DNA of 64,000 nucleotides, taken from the NCBI GenBank assembly GCA_036345935.2, contig JADWOT020000006.1:21406967-21470966 (forward strand), in the 5' to 3' direction. Position 1 is the stretch's first letter. Each line of letters opens with the position of its first letter. The DNA is from Taenia hydatigena (Eukaryota; Platyhelminthes; Cestoda; Cyclophyllidea; Taeniidae). Under the pieces are notes generated by a model. That model made no database searches, was not told the DNA's origin, and worked only from the letters and a program-made list of their open reading frames with translations. Of this stretch, positions 36,401-48,800 are shown piece by piece. The position numbers and the translations under genes are program-made.

Positions 36401-36660
36401 TCCTCTTGGAGCGTGGTTGGCATTATCTCTTTGTCTACTTGACCTCAAGCAAACTTTCTCGTGGCATTCTTTGAGATGAGCAAATAGACGGAAAAAGTGG
36501 TTCACAATTAATCAAGCTAAGTTCCACATACTGCGAGTGGTAAGGAGTAATTGAGGCCAACAACATCTTTCCGCATTTTTGAGACCATGCAAATGTCGTG
36601 AATTGTCATCCCCCTTCCTCTCCCCTTCTACTCCTCTTGAATGGAATTCTTTCCTTAGCA
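33451..36660. other. Gene-free stretch
   Basis: No family motif in any frame that I can read. Frames are short and overlap on both strands. Confidence 0.5.
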
Positions 36661-36665
36661 GCGGC

Positions 36666-36797
36666 TTAGAAGATTTTGACAGCTTTCACGGCAACACGAG
36701 TTCCTTTTGGCTTTTCTTCTTCAATCAACTCACGACCAAGCTTTAGCATTCTTTGTTAAGCCTTCATGAGGGTAGGCTTATCACGCTGTTGATAAAA
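36666..36797 (-). pseudogene. Possible terminal exon relic, unidentified
   Basis: On the minus strand a frame reads QRDKPTLMKA, one stop, then QRMLKLGRELIEEEKPKG and TRVAVKAVKIF before a terminal TAA. The charged, helical and low-complexity-free composition differs from the surrounding noise. It could be a decayed last exon of a conserved protein. I cannot name it, and one internal stop is present. Confidence 0.25.
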
Positions 36798-37419
36798 ATA
36801 ATGTCCAATTGCGTTGCATCTTTAGCTGCCAATGGTCCTCCTTCAGCATGGCAGCTCCTGCGATAAGTTAAATGTGAAGGTTGCTAAGACATAGGAAAGC
36901 AACTGCAGAATTACTGGAAACCCAAAATGAATGAATTGGTGTGGATTTAAGGAATGAAACACACACACGCAAATCTTACGTTGCTCATTTTCTTCATTGT
37001 AACAGCCTCGGGGTAGCTAATGTAATGCAAAGGAAGTATCATTAAAAACAACTATAAAGTGAGGAGAGCAGTTCTGTGACACCTTTGTTCAAGCTTCGAG
37101 CCATGAGGAATGCGGATGTCGAGTTGTCGTGTGTCGGAACAGGAATGTCTAACCACAGATTCACCAATGCCAGGTGTTATTGATGGCAAACGGCTTTTGA
37201 ACATGCGCACAGACCTCCAAAGACCTTCACGTAGCATTGTGCAAACTAAGTATCCTACAGTCTCAATTGTTGTCTGATGGTTTAGTAAAAACTGGCTAGA
37301 GCAGGTAGCCATTTCCCACACCGGCACAGAGAAGTAGACGTGTTTTGACCTCATCGTATTCTCTTGTCACCATTGTCTGAGTCCCATACATTGATGAATT
37401 TCGAAAAGAAATGCCTACT

Positions 37420-37490
37420 TAAATAAATATTTGTGATGAAGACACATTTTTCCAGCAAACCTGCCATCGATTGGTCCTATTTCTGATTAT
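37420..37490 (+). repeat. Short repeat pair member (with 57955-58035)
   Basis: ATTTGTGATGAAGACACATTTTTCC...CCATCGATTGGTCC matches ATTTGTGATGAAAACGCATTTGTAC...CCATCGTCTGGCTCC. Only about 70 bases are clearly shared. Confidence 0.45.
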
Positions 37491-39849
37491 CTTCAAGGCC
37501 ATGCAAAGTTGATGTTTGCTAAAAGCAAGAATAAGTAGCATTAAATGCTTTGGCAAAAATAAGATTCATTTCTCCCCTGGCATGAGTTTAATGCGTAATT
37601 TTCCTGTCCGCAGGGATTCGTCTCTCGCCTCTCGCCTCTCGTCTAGCCTGAGATGGTACAGGACCTCAAGTGCAAAGCATGCGCTTTCTTCCCCACAGTT
37701 TAACTTGAAAGCTCTCCCCGTTGACAATTGGGACGCTCCGATCACACTTTTGGAAGAGTGTATAGTCATGCAAATGTAGAGCTTCTCTAAATTTCACTAC
37801 TTAATTCTTTGTCGGAAAAACGTTTGTTTGATGCTGCCTGCTACACTGCTTAGACTTAGGAAGGCTTGGCATCAGATTCTGCTTGACAATTGGATACATC
37901 TATTCAAGAAGATGGCTTCTAGCTTACCAGCAGTCGCATTGGTTCCTGATAGCCACCCTGATGACACAGACTTTCTGGTTCCTGTGCAAAACGGTGATTA
38001 GAAAAGTGTAAATAAAGCTGGTGAGGTGATTATTTTGTTATAAGCGGATTCGGCTATACGATCGACCTCGACTCTGTTTGTTTGTATCAGGACTTAGAAG
38101 CCCACCTGACGTAGGGAATAAGAGGAAGATAATTAGGGAAACAAGGTGGCCAGTTATCTTTACTCTCTTCCAAAGGAAAGTTTTATTTTTTGCCATTTTT
38201 TAATCTGGAGATAATTGTTTTGCCGCCCTTTACAGATACCTCCCTAACCCTTCCATCCATGGCTTATTTTTCGCCTCCAGCTTGTCAATCACTAACATGA
38301 CAGATTTTTCCACCTTCCATTTTGAGAAAGAATGCTTTTTGTGTGTTGCTTTGTTTACCAATTGCTTTCTGGCGTGACTACGTGCCGTCTTGTTACAGTA
38401 TTTAACATCCAAGTATGCTACTAGTAATTCTGACAAGTAGTAGTGCTATAAGGTGAAAGCATGGAAGTAAAGTTTTGTGCTTGGTCGAGCAGTGTAATGA
38501 AGCCACCTATCTCCGGGGAGCATATTTGAACTTATGCTCTCGTCTCTCCTTGCTTTCCCATGCGATGGATTCGCGAATACGCAGTGAGTTGGGTCATTCC
38601 CTTGTCTCCTCCCTGCTTTCATCGTAAAAGGCGAATTTCAACCTACCTACTTGTGTCGCATTCCCTTGTCTCAAATTCAGGAGTTTTTTTTATCTTGCCT
38701 CAAGGTAATGTTTGGTTTTTGGTGTAGATTTTGTTAATCATTTAAAGCAAACACTGCCTTTTCATTGGTTAGGGACAGAGAGGACGTTTACCAAGACCTC
38801 ATCCGGTGTCATCTCGAGGGTAAGGGGCTTTGATGAGAAAAACACGACCTCCATTTTACAATCAGTGTTAGTAACATTTGACGAAACCCAAATAAACAAA
38901 GTTATTAGAACTCATCCACCTAAAAGCAATTTAACCTCTCAGAACTGAACTACTGAGTTGAATCTCGAGTGAAGCAGATTCTCCTCACATTAGGCTTTGA
39001 AGTAACCTGAACAGGAGCGACGTCAAGTGAGGCCAGAAATATTAAGTTGACTGCAGACTCTCCCCAATTTCTTCTACTTTTATTCAGCATCACCAATTAT
39101 ATTCTATAATAGTCATGAAAGTACTGTTATTTAATGTTTTACTCGTCTCCCATCCAGTGAAGTCCAAAGTTTACCCAAATCATTGTTTTCGCTTCCCTTA
39201 ATAAGTTAAAAGCATCCGGCCATAGGACCGAGGGTCTAGCTCAAACGTGCACCAGCTTGTGGTTACGTGGGTTGGAGACGACAAGTGGTGAGTGAGTACG
39301 GTTGGACCACGCATCTCCTCCATGAAGAAGCTGGACTTAGTGTGCTGCAAGACAAAATTGTCTAAGCACCACCTCAACATTGATGCCCTGAATGCTTAAG
39401 TAGCACTTGCCATTCAAATACATCTACTTTTAGTTATGAATGAGGTAAATTTTGGGAGGCATCGACTTACGCGTGAAACACAGGTCAGCGGTCTATGCAT
39501 TTCTTGCGTTTCCCGACGACCATAACCGAAAAGTGGACACTTTAATTTACCTTGTTGTGGCATGACCAAATTCGTCTCACAGACACTAAGCAGTTTTTCC
39601 AGTACTAATTAAAACAAAGCTATTATCACGATAGGAAGTCTTCGATGCTCAATAAATGGTCTAATTAAGTGCAAAACTTGCTCCTGTTTGATTCTTACGC
39701 AAGAAATCTTAAATATGTGTAGTAATTAGCAATAAGTAATGCTATTTAGACCATCTTTTTCTTAGAGGACATTTAAGCGACCCTACGGTGGAGAGGAGAG
39801 GAGGACAAACGTGCAAAAAAGAGTGAGCATGCACACATTCAAATTGTCA
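37491..39849. other. Gene-free stretch
   Basis: No recognisable gene. A TCTCGCC triplication occurs at about 37620-37645 (tctctcgcctctcgcctctcg). Otherwise unique sequence. Confidence 0.5.
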
Positions 39850-41650
39850 TTACATAAAATTTAGTTGTAGAAGTAGGAGAGAAGGCATTCCAGTCACCCC
39901 ACCACCACTACTTACAGCCTACCAGCAGTAGATGTCCTCTCTCTCTCTCTCTCTCTCTCTCTCGCCCCCTCATTCCTCACTCACACATTCATTCACTGTC
40001 AGTGTTTTGCTGTTATATTTTGCTTGTTATTATTTAATCTTGTTTGATTTACTTATTTTGTCGATAATTTAAGCTAACCACAAAACCAACTCATTTTACC
40101 CACCGTCACGTATATGTGACACACATCCATTCATTCATTCTTGACAGATTGCTTACTTTTTGCCGATTTCTTAGAAAACGAAAGCAAGCATTTGTTTAGA
40201 TGACAACTTCGCCTCTCTTATCATGCTGCATCTCGCAATTTTTGCATTTTTTTCCCGCCGTCACACAAGTGACACGTACACACATGTATTACCAATTTAT
40301 CTTCCCCTCACCCTCCTCCGTCATATCTTTACCACTGCTACTGTTGTCCTAAGTTGCATAAATGCATGTATGCATCACTGCCTCTTCCTCTTAATTCCAT
40401 TAAGTATCCTAGTCCCTTTCCTTCTTGTCCCCAACCCTTATTGACAGAGCTAAACGCTCACCTTCCCTGCACCGCATTCTTACTCCCTTTATTCCTTCGT
40501 TTCCTCTATCCACTTAGTCATCAAAGACGCTGCCTTATTATCCCTCTTCTTGCTTCTCTTCCCATCGTCCAACCAACTAACAAGTAAAGTTACGCCCTAC
40601 TTGCTCACATCCTTGCCCAAGCATGCTCCACCACATACACGCTACTTATTCCCATTCCATTCGCCTTGATTTTATATCATCTCCTTTCTTTACGCTTTTC
40701 TCCCACAAAATTTACTTTCATTTTTTTTATTTTTTCTTTTCTCACACCCTTTGAGTGGTGGTTGCAGCAGTAGTGTTTGCTCCCACCCACTCATCCGTCC
40801 GCATGCACCTATTGAATGCACTTTCTAGTCACCCTACCACCGTCACTACTTATTGCTTACCAGTAGAAGATGCCCTTTTGTCACTCATTCCTACATTCAT
40901 TTATACTTCCTTCGCTAAGGCTATTTCTCAACTTAGATACCGGCTGTAAGTTATGAGAAACGAGAAGTCTCCTCCACAAATACATACAAAGTTTTGCCAT
41001 TTCTCTTGCAAATGAAACGGCAAATAATCGCGTCACACCTGCAGTTTGGTATTTGCAGCATCACAGCTTCTCCGCTGAGCCTTAGAATGGGGTAGATTGG
41101 AAGGATTTGAGCTTGACTACCTCACAAGTTGACTTTCAAAGCTGAAATATCGCCTTACAAGCATTCGTTTGGCGGCTGAAGCGATAACATATCATCCACA
41201 AGTAGATCCACAACTACGTTCTGAGGATGTATCATTTGGAGGTGAACCGCATGCGAGCAAATAACACTCTTCACCACCGATCTTTGAGAACAACCAGCCA
41301 CTGAATTGGACAGCATGCCATTCCTCATTCATTTTCATCCAATTGGATGAATGTGAGAACCAAACAGCCAGTGGGATTTTATTTCACTTTTCCTTTACTT
41401 CTTTCCATTTGATCTATCTTTTAGGTAGGCAATTTGAAAAAGTATCTTGTGAGATGAATAATTCTCTCTGATTCACTTTTGCTTCACAGGTTTTGAGCTT
41501 CAACCCATCGCCACACACATGTGACACGCAAATGCATTGCTAATTTATAATTCCTTCTGTGGCCACCTTATTTCTTAATTACTACTTATTAGACTGTCAG
41601 TAGCAGATGCCCTCCATCCTGCTTCAATTGTTCATCAGTGCGCCTTCTTT
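39850..41650 (+). repeat. Pyrimidine-rich stretch with imperfect internal repeats
   Basis: Two motifs recur. First, a CACCACTACTTAC..CTACCAGCAGTAGATG-like block is at 39901-39935, near 40836-40870 (CGTCACTACTTATTGCTTACCAGTAGAAGATG) and near 41580-41612. Second, a CCGTCAC..ATGTGACAC block is near 40100-40125, 40258-40280 and 41508-41528. The + strand is C+T rich, which leaves several long stop-poor frames without motifs. This may be an old tandem array. Confidence 0.55.
39937..39963. repeat. (CT)13 microsatellite
   Basis: Thirteen uninterrupted CT units plus one C, directly read. A likely polymorphic marker. Confidence 0.95.
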
Positions 41651-41695
41651 CTTTCTTTCTTCCGTCTTGCTCTCTTTCCCCGTCTCGTCACACAG

Positions 41696-41848
41696 TCTGT
41701 ACAGTCGTCACAACTTAAAGGCAGTGATTTGCTAAGGAGACGACGAAAGCTTTATGGTTTACAAGCCTATCGGGAAGGGGATCCTTCCATTCTATCCTCT
41801 CTGCAGACTATCATTATCACCGGGCTGAACGACTCCGTGCAGAGTAAC
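41696..41848 (+). CDS. Candidate internal exon of an unidentified spliced gene
   Basis: A long polypyrimidine tract ends in CACAG at 41691-41695. It is followed by 51 codons and an AAC|GTGAGT donor at 41849. The peptide includes LLRRRRKLYGLQAYREGDPS and ILSSLQTIIITGLNDSVQSN, a well-balanced composition unlike the neighbouring noise. A possible next exon starts at the AG near 42152 and stays open to 42472. I do not recognise the family. Partner exons upstream were not found. Confidence 0.4.
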
Positions 41849-42779
41849 GTGAGTTGTTCATTCTGCCTTTCACTTCGTTAGCTTTTGATTTTCTCCCTTA
41901 TTTGTAAATTTGGAAAATCTTGAAGGAAAGATTATCTAATGACAACCCAATTTTCCACGCCATTTACACGAACTACCGATTGTTTAGGCAGTGACACAAG
42001 TGTTTTGTAAGTAATTGGCTGTTATTTGTGGTTGATAACTTAGAGCACTAGCTTATTTCACTTTTGGTAGAAATTTCCATGTGAGGTCTCATATCCCCAT
42101 TTCATACTCTGATTCTATCCTTTCCGAGGCACGTAGGCTATCGCTAGTCCCACAGTGTATGCAAACTCGTCCCCTGCAAATGCTAAATTACGGATGGATG
42201 CGCATCATCTAGACCACGCAGTCCTCACTTCGATGCACCTCTGTCCAACCTGCATGGTTCAAGGCCTCCACCACCCCTCTCCTAGCTATTTTGGCACCAA
42301 TCTACCAAGGCTGCATTCCATTCCGCTCCATAATAGACCACTAAATGAAGCACATTGCTCAATGCAGACAAAACCAACAAAGATTAATTCGTGCCAAAAC
42401 AAATCGCCCCCTACTGGCAAAAAGGACCCTCATCCTCAACGAGGTGCTGCACTGGAGGAGTGGGCTTGCTGATTCGTGCAGCCAGCACAAAGGATGCTGA
42501 AACAATCTGATTTTGTTGTGAAGTTGTAGCTAACACCTCAATTTTACATTCACAAACAACACAGATTGTAGAAACATAAACAAAAAAACAGTAGTACTAA
42601 TCGGACAAATTTCTTGGAGGCACCACCACTGTGATGACACTGAGTGAATGGACTAATCGTGGAGCGGTCGAGGCGCTCCTCTTCCTCAAAATCAATGACA
42701 GCAGTGATTGTGGGGGTGTACACGTGGCAGCGTGTGGTTATGGGTTGTTGTAAGTAGGGTCCCGAAATCTGAAAACACC

Positions 42780-45475
42780 TTCCATAAATTACAACGACAC
42801 TTAACAGTTAAGTCAAAGAGGATCGTGAGTCGGTCAGTGACGGTGCATCAATGCTGTTACTTCATTATCAGCCAATCCATCACGGTAATGACGGACATTG
42901 ACCGATGCCTTCTCCTGAAATTGGTATTACTCTCCTCCTAGACAGGTAGAGCACAACGGAGCTCAGCGCAACGCTCTGACTTAGCTTGCGCGATCTCATG
43001 ATCCTCTGAGCTGTGTCATTACTATTCAGGAAAGGTTGAATACCAATGAGGTGGCAAGATTGCAGGCAATCGGCACCGGTAACAAAGTGAAGCAAGCTAG
43101 TGATGATTGGGTCATACTGTAGTGCTTTGCTGGAATTATAAAAAGGGAGCGATCAGTTTAAATGCACGTTAGACGATGAAGTGCCTCCATTCCTTGAAAT
43201 TTATTTCTCTGTTAGTCGCAGGACATTAAGTCGACCTGAACCTGCTTTGTAAAACACAAAACAGCACATATGGATGAACGAGGAGACCCGATACACTCTT
43301 GAGGCACTAGAAGTGGGGAAACTTTAGGACATTACCGCTCCTGGGTGATGTCACATGCAATTAGTTGGTCAGGATATGTGGTCTGCCCATCCAGCACATC
43401 CTAAATCCTGCATTTGAGCCTAACTTAGAGGTCACTTACCCAGTCAGACGCAGCGCTCCTACAGCAGAGATGGCCCACATCTCGAAATGTCAATTTACTC
43501 TCATCTAATCAGCAGTGCCACCATCAGGGCTAATCGTATCAAAATCCACAAATCCAATACCAGGACGTAAACCATGAAGGACTGCACAAGCCAATAGCTG
43601 TTCCAAGCGTTGATATACTCGCAGCAATGAGAGACGCTGTCTGAATCTTGGACTAAAAGAGGTGTGGGTGAATTAGAAGCCTTTACTGCCTGGATTCGAA
43701 AGACCAAGGCATTGGATGTGGTTATCGGATCCCAAAACAAAAGGCGAATCTCTCATTGTTCCATCCTGATCATGCCAGCATCATTTGTAGGTTCCATCAT
43801 CGTTGTCCCAAATCTCTTTGTGAATGAGTTATATTTTGTGTGCGGTGAGGTGTGCACCCAGTACTGAAGGGCCTAGAATGCTCGAAGGACTGACTGATTG
43901 ACGTCAGTCAACATTAGCGAATAGAGCCTGATGACTGGTACTAATAGCCACTTAATGGATATAGTGTCCACACCAAAACTTCCTAATAAAATAATTGCTG
44001 GTAAGCAAATCCATTTCTGTCTAGCCACTACTCTCTGATTCAGCAACATATACGCTTGACACCCGTCACAATGCCTTCTTCTATCAACTCACTGACAGTG
44101 TCATTGCCGTGTTGTGAGAACTGTCGTGCTTGAAACAGGGATGTCTCAACGCCTCTTCCGCAGTTGCACGATCTTACAGTCTCCAGCTAGTGTACAGTTG
44201 CACATACAAAGTTTACTTAGTTATCAAATGTTAAAATATTGCACAAGAAGGATTACGAAGTATTCGTTAAAAGTCGACCCAATAGATGATCGGGGTGTCA
44301 TGTCCCACGTCTGCAGGCAGTTCCTACCGTCTCCTCAATGTGGCAGAGCTTGTTGTAGGCAAGACTATTTGACAACTTAAAGTTCAAAGTAGAAAGTAGG
44401 CGACGGCAAGAAAACAAAATTCACGGTAAATATGTGAGGATGGAGTTTTTGAAAAGTCGTTCTGCCTCCTTAAATTCATCACCAAAAGATTGTTGTCAAG
44501 TGGAGAATGCTTTGGTGAGGCAATTATTTACGCCTATAACTTTGTTCAAATAAATAAGGGCATTTGAACTGTGGAAACAATAAGGCTGTGTTTTTAAAAG
44601 GTACTTTTACATATAATGCTTCAAACGTCTGTGTTAGTCTCAAATTTGATGGCTGGCCATCTGAGGCTCCGTGAAGGCTTAAAAGGGGCTGGGGGCTCAA
44701 GGCTGCACATTTGGGACTGAAGCGATCTCCATGTGAGTCTTACAAACAACTGTAGTGCTTTGAACAATGAAGTGTGTCCGTCCAAATCCGTGAGCCTGCC
44801 TCCTTGAGAGCAGCATTCCTCATGAGGCTTCAGAGTATGGATTCTTTCCAGTGAGCGAAATGCAAGCATTCAAAAGGCACTATGCACGCCTGACTAGAAG
44901 GATATTTCGTGAGTTCAAACACTTGGAACGCCATCGGCTACTTACCTACTATTTGTTGTTTGTAGCCGATCTTTGAATAATTTCGACTGGCGACTCTCTC
45001 GACAGTCGAGCTATGCACCGCAACTGATCGGCTTCGTCAGTTCCGAAGAATAGCGGAATGCCTGATGAAAAAATGCAAATAAGAACATTTGCTGAGCAGG
45101 GTTATATCTACTTATATTGGGTCCCTAAATTTCTTTCTGTGCTCCAGGCCCCAGTTTTTACCCCTGAGTTAAATGAAAGCTGGTCTCGTGTTTTTGTTGC
45201 CTCAAATCAGGCAAATTAGAGATTCGTCCATTTGACCCAAGGCATGTGAGCCCTTGCAAGCGTTTGTCGGCCAATTCAGACTTTTCTAGAGTAGAGCGAA
45301 CCACCAGGCGACTGGTTCAACCGCGTTGGTACCAGGTTTTATTACTAATTTATTTCTTACTTCAGGGCATTTTTAGAAGCTGTTCTGTTAGAGAAATATA
45401 AGTTTTGGAACGAATTTGTAGAAGCGTGATAGTTAATTGATTGGAAGAGTTTAGTACCGACTGCACTTTAGAGGG
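42780..45475 (+). repeat. Large direct duplication, left copy
   Basis: Aligns from end to end with 58430-61165 in the same orientation. Outside the inner tract, identity is clearly lower, with many indels. Near 42930-43090 a frame encodes LNTNEVARLQAIGTGNK, also found in the right copy. The right copy continues directly into a kinase relic (61165); the left copy does not. Confidence 0.85.
43561..44340 (+). repeat. Near-identical inner tract, left copy
   Basis: My line-by-line alignment with 59401-60180 is gap-free over 780 bases with 17 mismatches. Flanking parts of the same duplication are much more diverged. The tract contains a frame on the + strand (from 44096; SLKVDPIDDRGVMSHVCRQF) in which several differences are synonymous, and one on the minus strand (43740-43501). 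Neither is identified. Confidence 0.85.
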
Positions 45476-45479
45476 TGCA

Positions 45480-48400
45480 CCAAATAGCATTTATAAGGTT
45501 GTGACGAAGATGACCGCCTGAATGTCAAGTAGGCTTGGGGTGGTAGTCTAGGACCTCCCGTTGTTTGTAATTAGCAGAGATTGTGCCATGTCTGCTTAAT
45601 CCATCCCCATGGGGTGCTACAGAGCCAAGATACAGAGCAGTGGAGGTGGTTATAAAGCCGTGGTGGCCGTTAGGAGTGGCGGTAGAAATTCGAGAGAATA
45701 GTCAATCTATACTATGTTCATTCCCGCAGCAAGCAAAAGCTTCTTGTGTACCGTTAAACTAACTAGAAAAATCTAAAGTTATTGGAGAGAAAACGATTCG
45801 CAAATTAGCGTGTTGAGGATAAGTCTCGGGAAGCTCAAAAACGTTCCTCCCCAAAGAGAACCCTGTTTTAACAAACCTTTATTTTAATATTTGTAAGAAC
45901 TTTCACAATTAGACATTCAAGCTCAAAGTATCAAATCTACTGGACTGCTCTACAAGGAGTAATCGTGAAGCCAAGGCAAAGAAATCTAGTCACCTCAAAT
46001 TTAGGCATGCAGACCCTTCCAAAATACATATTTACCCTCACAGATGTTGTCTAAAGCGCCTGAAATGATTATCAGACAAAAATGTTCTTTTAAATAAGGC
46101 ATATCAATGTAGTGAGGAAATACGCAAACCCACTCATAAATTTCCTTTGAAAGAGACTGAGGAACGAAGCTCCACTTCGGACCCTAAAAGTGATTGTAAG
46201 GCTTAATAACCAAGTGCTTTGTAGACTACACCTCAATTATCAAAGTATTTACTCAGAAGGGTAGACTCTTAAGCGTTGAAGCAATAATGATAATAATGAG
46301 GTACAAAGTGCTCGTGTAGAGCTCTGCCAGTACACAGCCGAGGCTCCACATACTGATGGGGGTGGAGTATCGCAGTCTAAGGATTATCTCCGGGTAAGAT
46401 TACAAGACTTACTGGTCTGAAACAACCCTGCAATATTGTAAGAACTGCAATCTTGGGCAGTGACATTGACTAGAAACGATAGTCACTGATTCACTGAGTG
46501 ATTCTTGTCAAATATTTGCGCACCCGCTCCCATATATTTATGTATACAAAGGAGCTCTTTGTAGATAAATAGATTCTTACTTTCCTGTCTTAAACAGGCC
46601 TCGGGACAAGTCTGTGGTTGGCAGAAAGCCTCGCCTGCATTTGATCGCTCTAAGACAGTGCTTTAGTGAATGGTGGTGGCATTCGACTGCAATAAAATTA
46701 TGCAAAGGCAACCTAAAACAAAGTCACGCTGAAGTGAATTGCACATTCAACTACTTGCTCTTCATTTTGTTCTTTGATCATGTAAGAGCCCTCTCCAACC
46801 TGTCTAGTGACTAGCAAAGACATGACCACCTGTTGCCGCCTTGACTAGAATCACCTAAGCACACTCTCCAGCTGACAATCAGAAAGGAGCATCTGAGAGG
46901 TTTCTTTGCCAACGCATTAGCCATGCTTCGTAGAGTAATAACGGCCACAGCTGCATCAAACACTCGGCTCAACTCGAAATGAAGCCAACACAGTAGGATG
47001 GTATGCTCTACTGCACTGTGGATCGTCCGCAATTCAATTACTGTGACCGAGGAACGGGCTGACCCTTCGAAGGTGAAACGGTTCCTAATAGAAAAACTTA
47101 TAAATGTATCGGCAAATAGTACTCCAGAATGGAAACCGAGAAGCATCAACTTGCATTCCACGGAAGCATTGAGAGTACCTAATTGGCTTTGAATGCAAGG
47201 GGGAAGACGTTGACAAAAGTGACAAGCGTGTTTGTAGGTCGTAAAGCAGATTCCAGCTGACTAGTGCTAATAAAGTCCACGCCCTGATCAACGCTGGGCA
47301 GTTGGGATGAATTTGGTAGATTCCTTTGAGTGCACCCCTGCTATGCTCTACTCCTTCCTATGCAGCCATCTTGAGTTGAGAGATGGGGATTAAAAGCTTT
47401 TATAATCATTCTACGCCACTGAGTTGAATTAGTCAGCGACTAGACTATGCTTTTGGTGTTGATGGGGGAATGGGGTGAAGGAGGGGTATCGGCAGCATAA
47501 AACCCCCTTATATTGATAGCGCACTGATGTCTACCGGTGGTAAGAGCGTTTCAGGTTCCGAAGGAATTCAACTTGGAGGTGATGTGACTAAGATGGTCAC
47601 ACCAAGTCATCGACTACAGTAGGGACATAGAATGAGCAGCTGCTTTAGGATGAGAAATAGACAGATCAAGTGGTGGGAGCGACGGATCGCTGTTTAGTAC
47701 GGAAACGATTTTATAATGAAGAATCGCTGTTTAGAGTGCCATGGAGGCATTCGATTGTGACCCACAACTTCCAAACCGGTACTGATTTAAGGCCAAACTT
47801 AAGGCAGGATGGTTGTTGTAAGAAGACACTTCACAAGTGACATTCTGTACAGTCTATGGAGGTCTAGAAAGTAGTTGTAATACGCATACGCATCGCATCG
47901 ATGGATGATTCGACATGCTATCGACACGGCATTCCGTATTGTGCAATCTACTATTTTTACTCCACCTCCACCTCGTGTGGTGGGTGTGGTACAAATTTAT
48001 CCACTTTACAAACCAAGATGTATTCTCTTCCACAAGTGAAGATTTGGCTTACTCAATTTGGCTCTGGTAGTATGAGCTCTGCGTTATGGTGACCCACCAA
48101 TCCCGACACTAATCTTAACTGGTTGATTAGGGAATAGGAAGTTACTGTGCGACACTCAGTCAGCGCTGCCCTAAGTGATGAAGCGTTGTCACAGCCCACT
48201 GCCAGCGAAGAAGAAGCCCGTGGATACAATGAGCGAATGGATGTTCTAATAATCGTGTGCGCTGCACATATTTACTGTGTGATTAGGATAATTACGTGAT
48301 TAACTTACTGGCTTGCAACGACAAAGTGAATGTTCCACTTAAGCCAACAAATGTGCCACGGTTTCTCCTTCAAGCTATTTAATCACCATCCTACGCTTCT

Positions 48401-48580
48401 AACTACACACCAACTCGCACCCAGAGGTCCACACACAATGCAGACACCATTTTGGACAGCAAGCCAAGCGATAACAGCAGACAGTAGGAGCGATATTGTC
48501 TCGCCGGATAATTTATTCTCTGCACAGGCACGGCTGAGGGAGATGTACAACTGTGTCACTTGTTGCAAGTTCCTGGTTCA
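45480..48580. other. Gene-free stretch
   Basis: No recognised gene. Frames of 60-116 codons near 46614, 46811-47161 (-), 46998 and 47901 overlap on both strands and lack known motifs. Confidence 0.45.
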
Positions 48581-48582
48581 TA

Positions 48583-48800
48583 TCAGTCCTTCAATTCAGC
48601 TCGCTTGTGCTCCGACAAATCATCTTCCTCGCCATTGACTAACCGGTCAGCGTTGACCACACTGAATGATTGGAGGATGTGGGAGTTTGCAAGTTCGAAG
48701 TTGGCAAAGGGTCTCTCTATCCTCTTTGCTATAGGTCTGGCGGGTAACATTCCCCTTCGATGTGATGGCACTTCCATCAGCTGACGCACGCCATTTATAT
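48583..48800 (-). pseudogene. AGC-kinase C-terminal fragment (copy G)
   Basis: Minus strand: GVRQLMEVPSHRRGMLPARP then RPFANFELANSHILQ, matching the kinase B tail from GVRRLMEVPTNRKGML to the FxxFxF motif. At about 48796 the frame continues upstream into the AWVQ module (KLKLSASDEAGDI), making a chimeric open frame of 102 codons. Confidence 0.8.
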
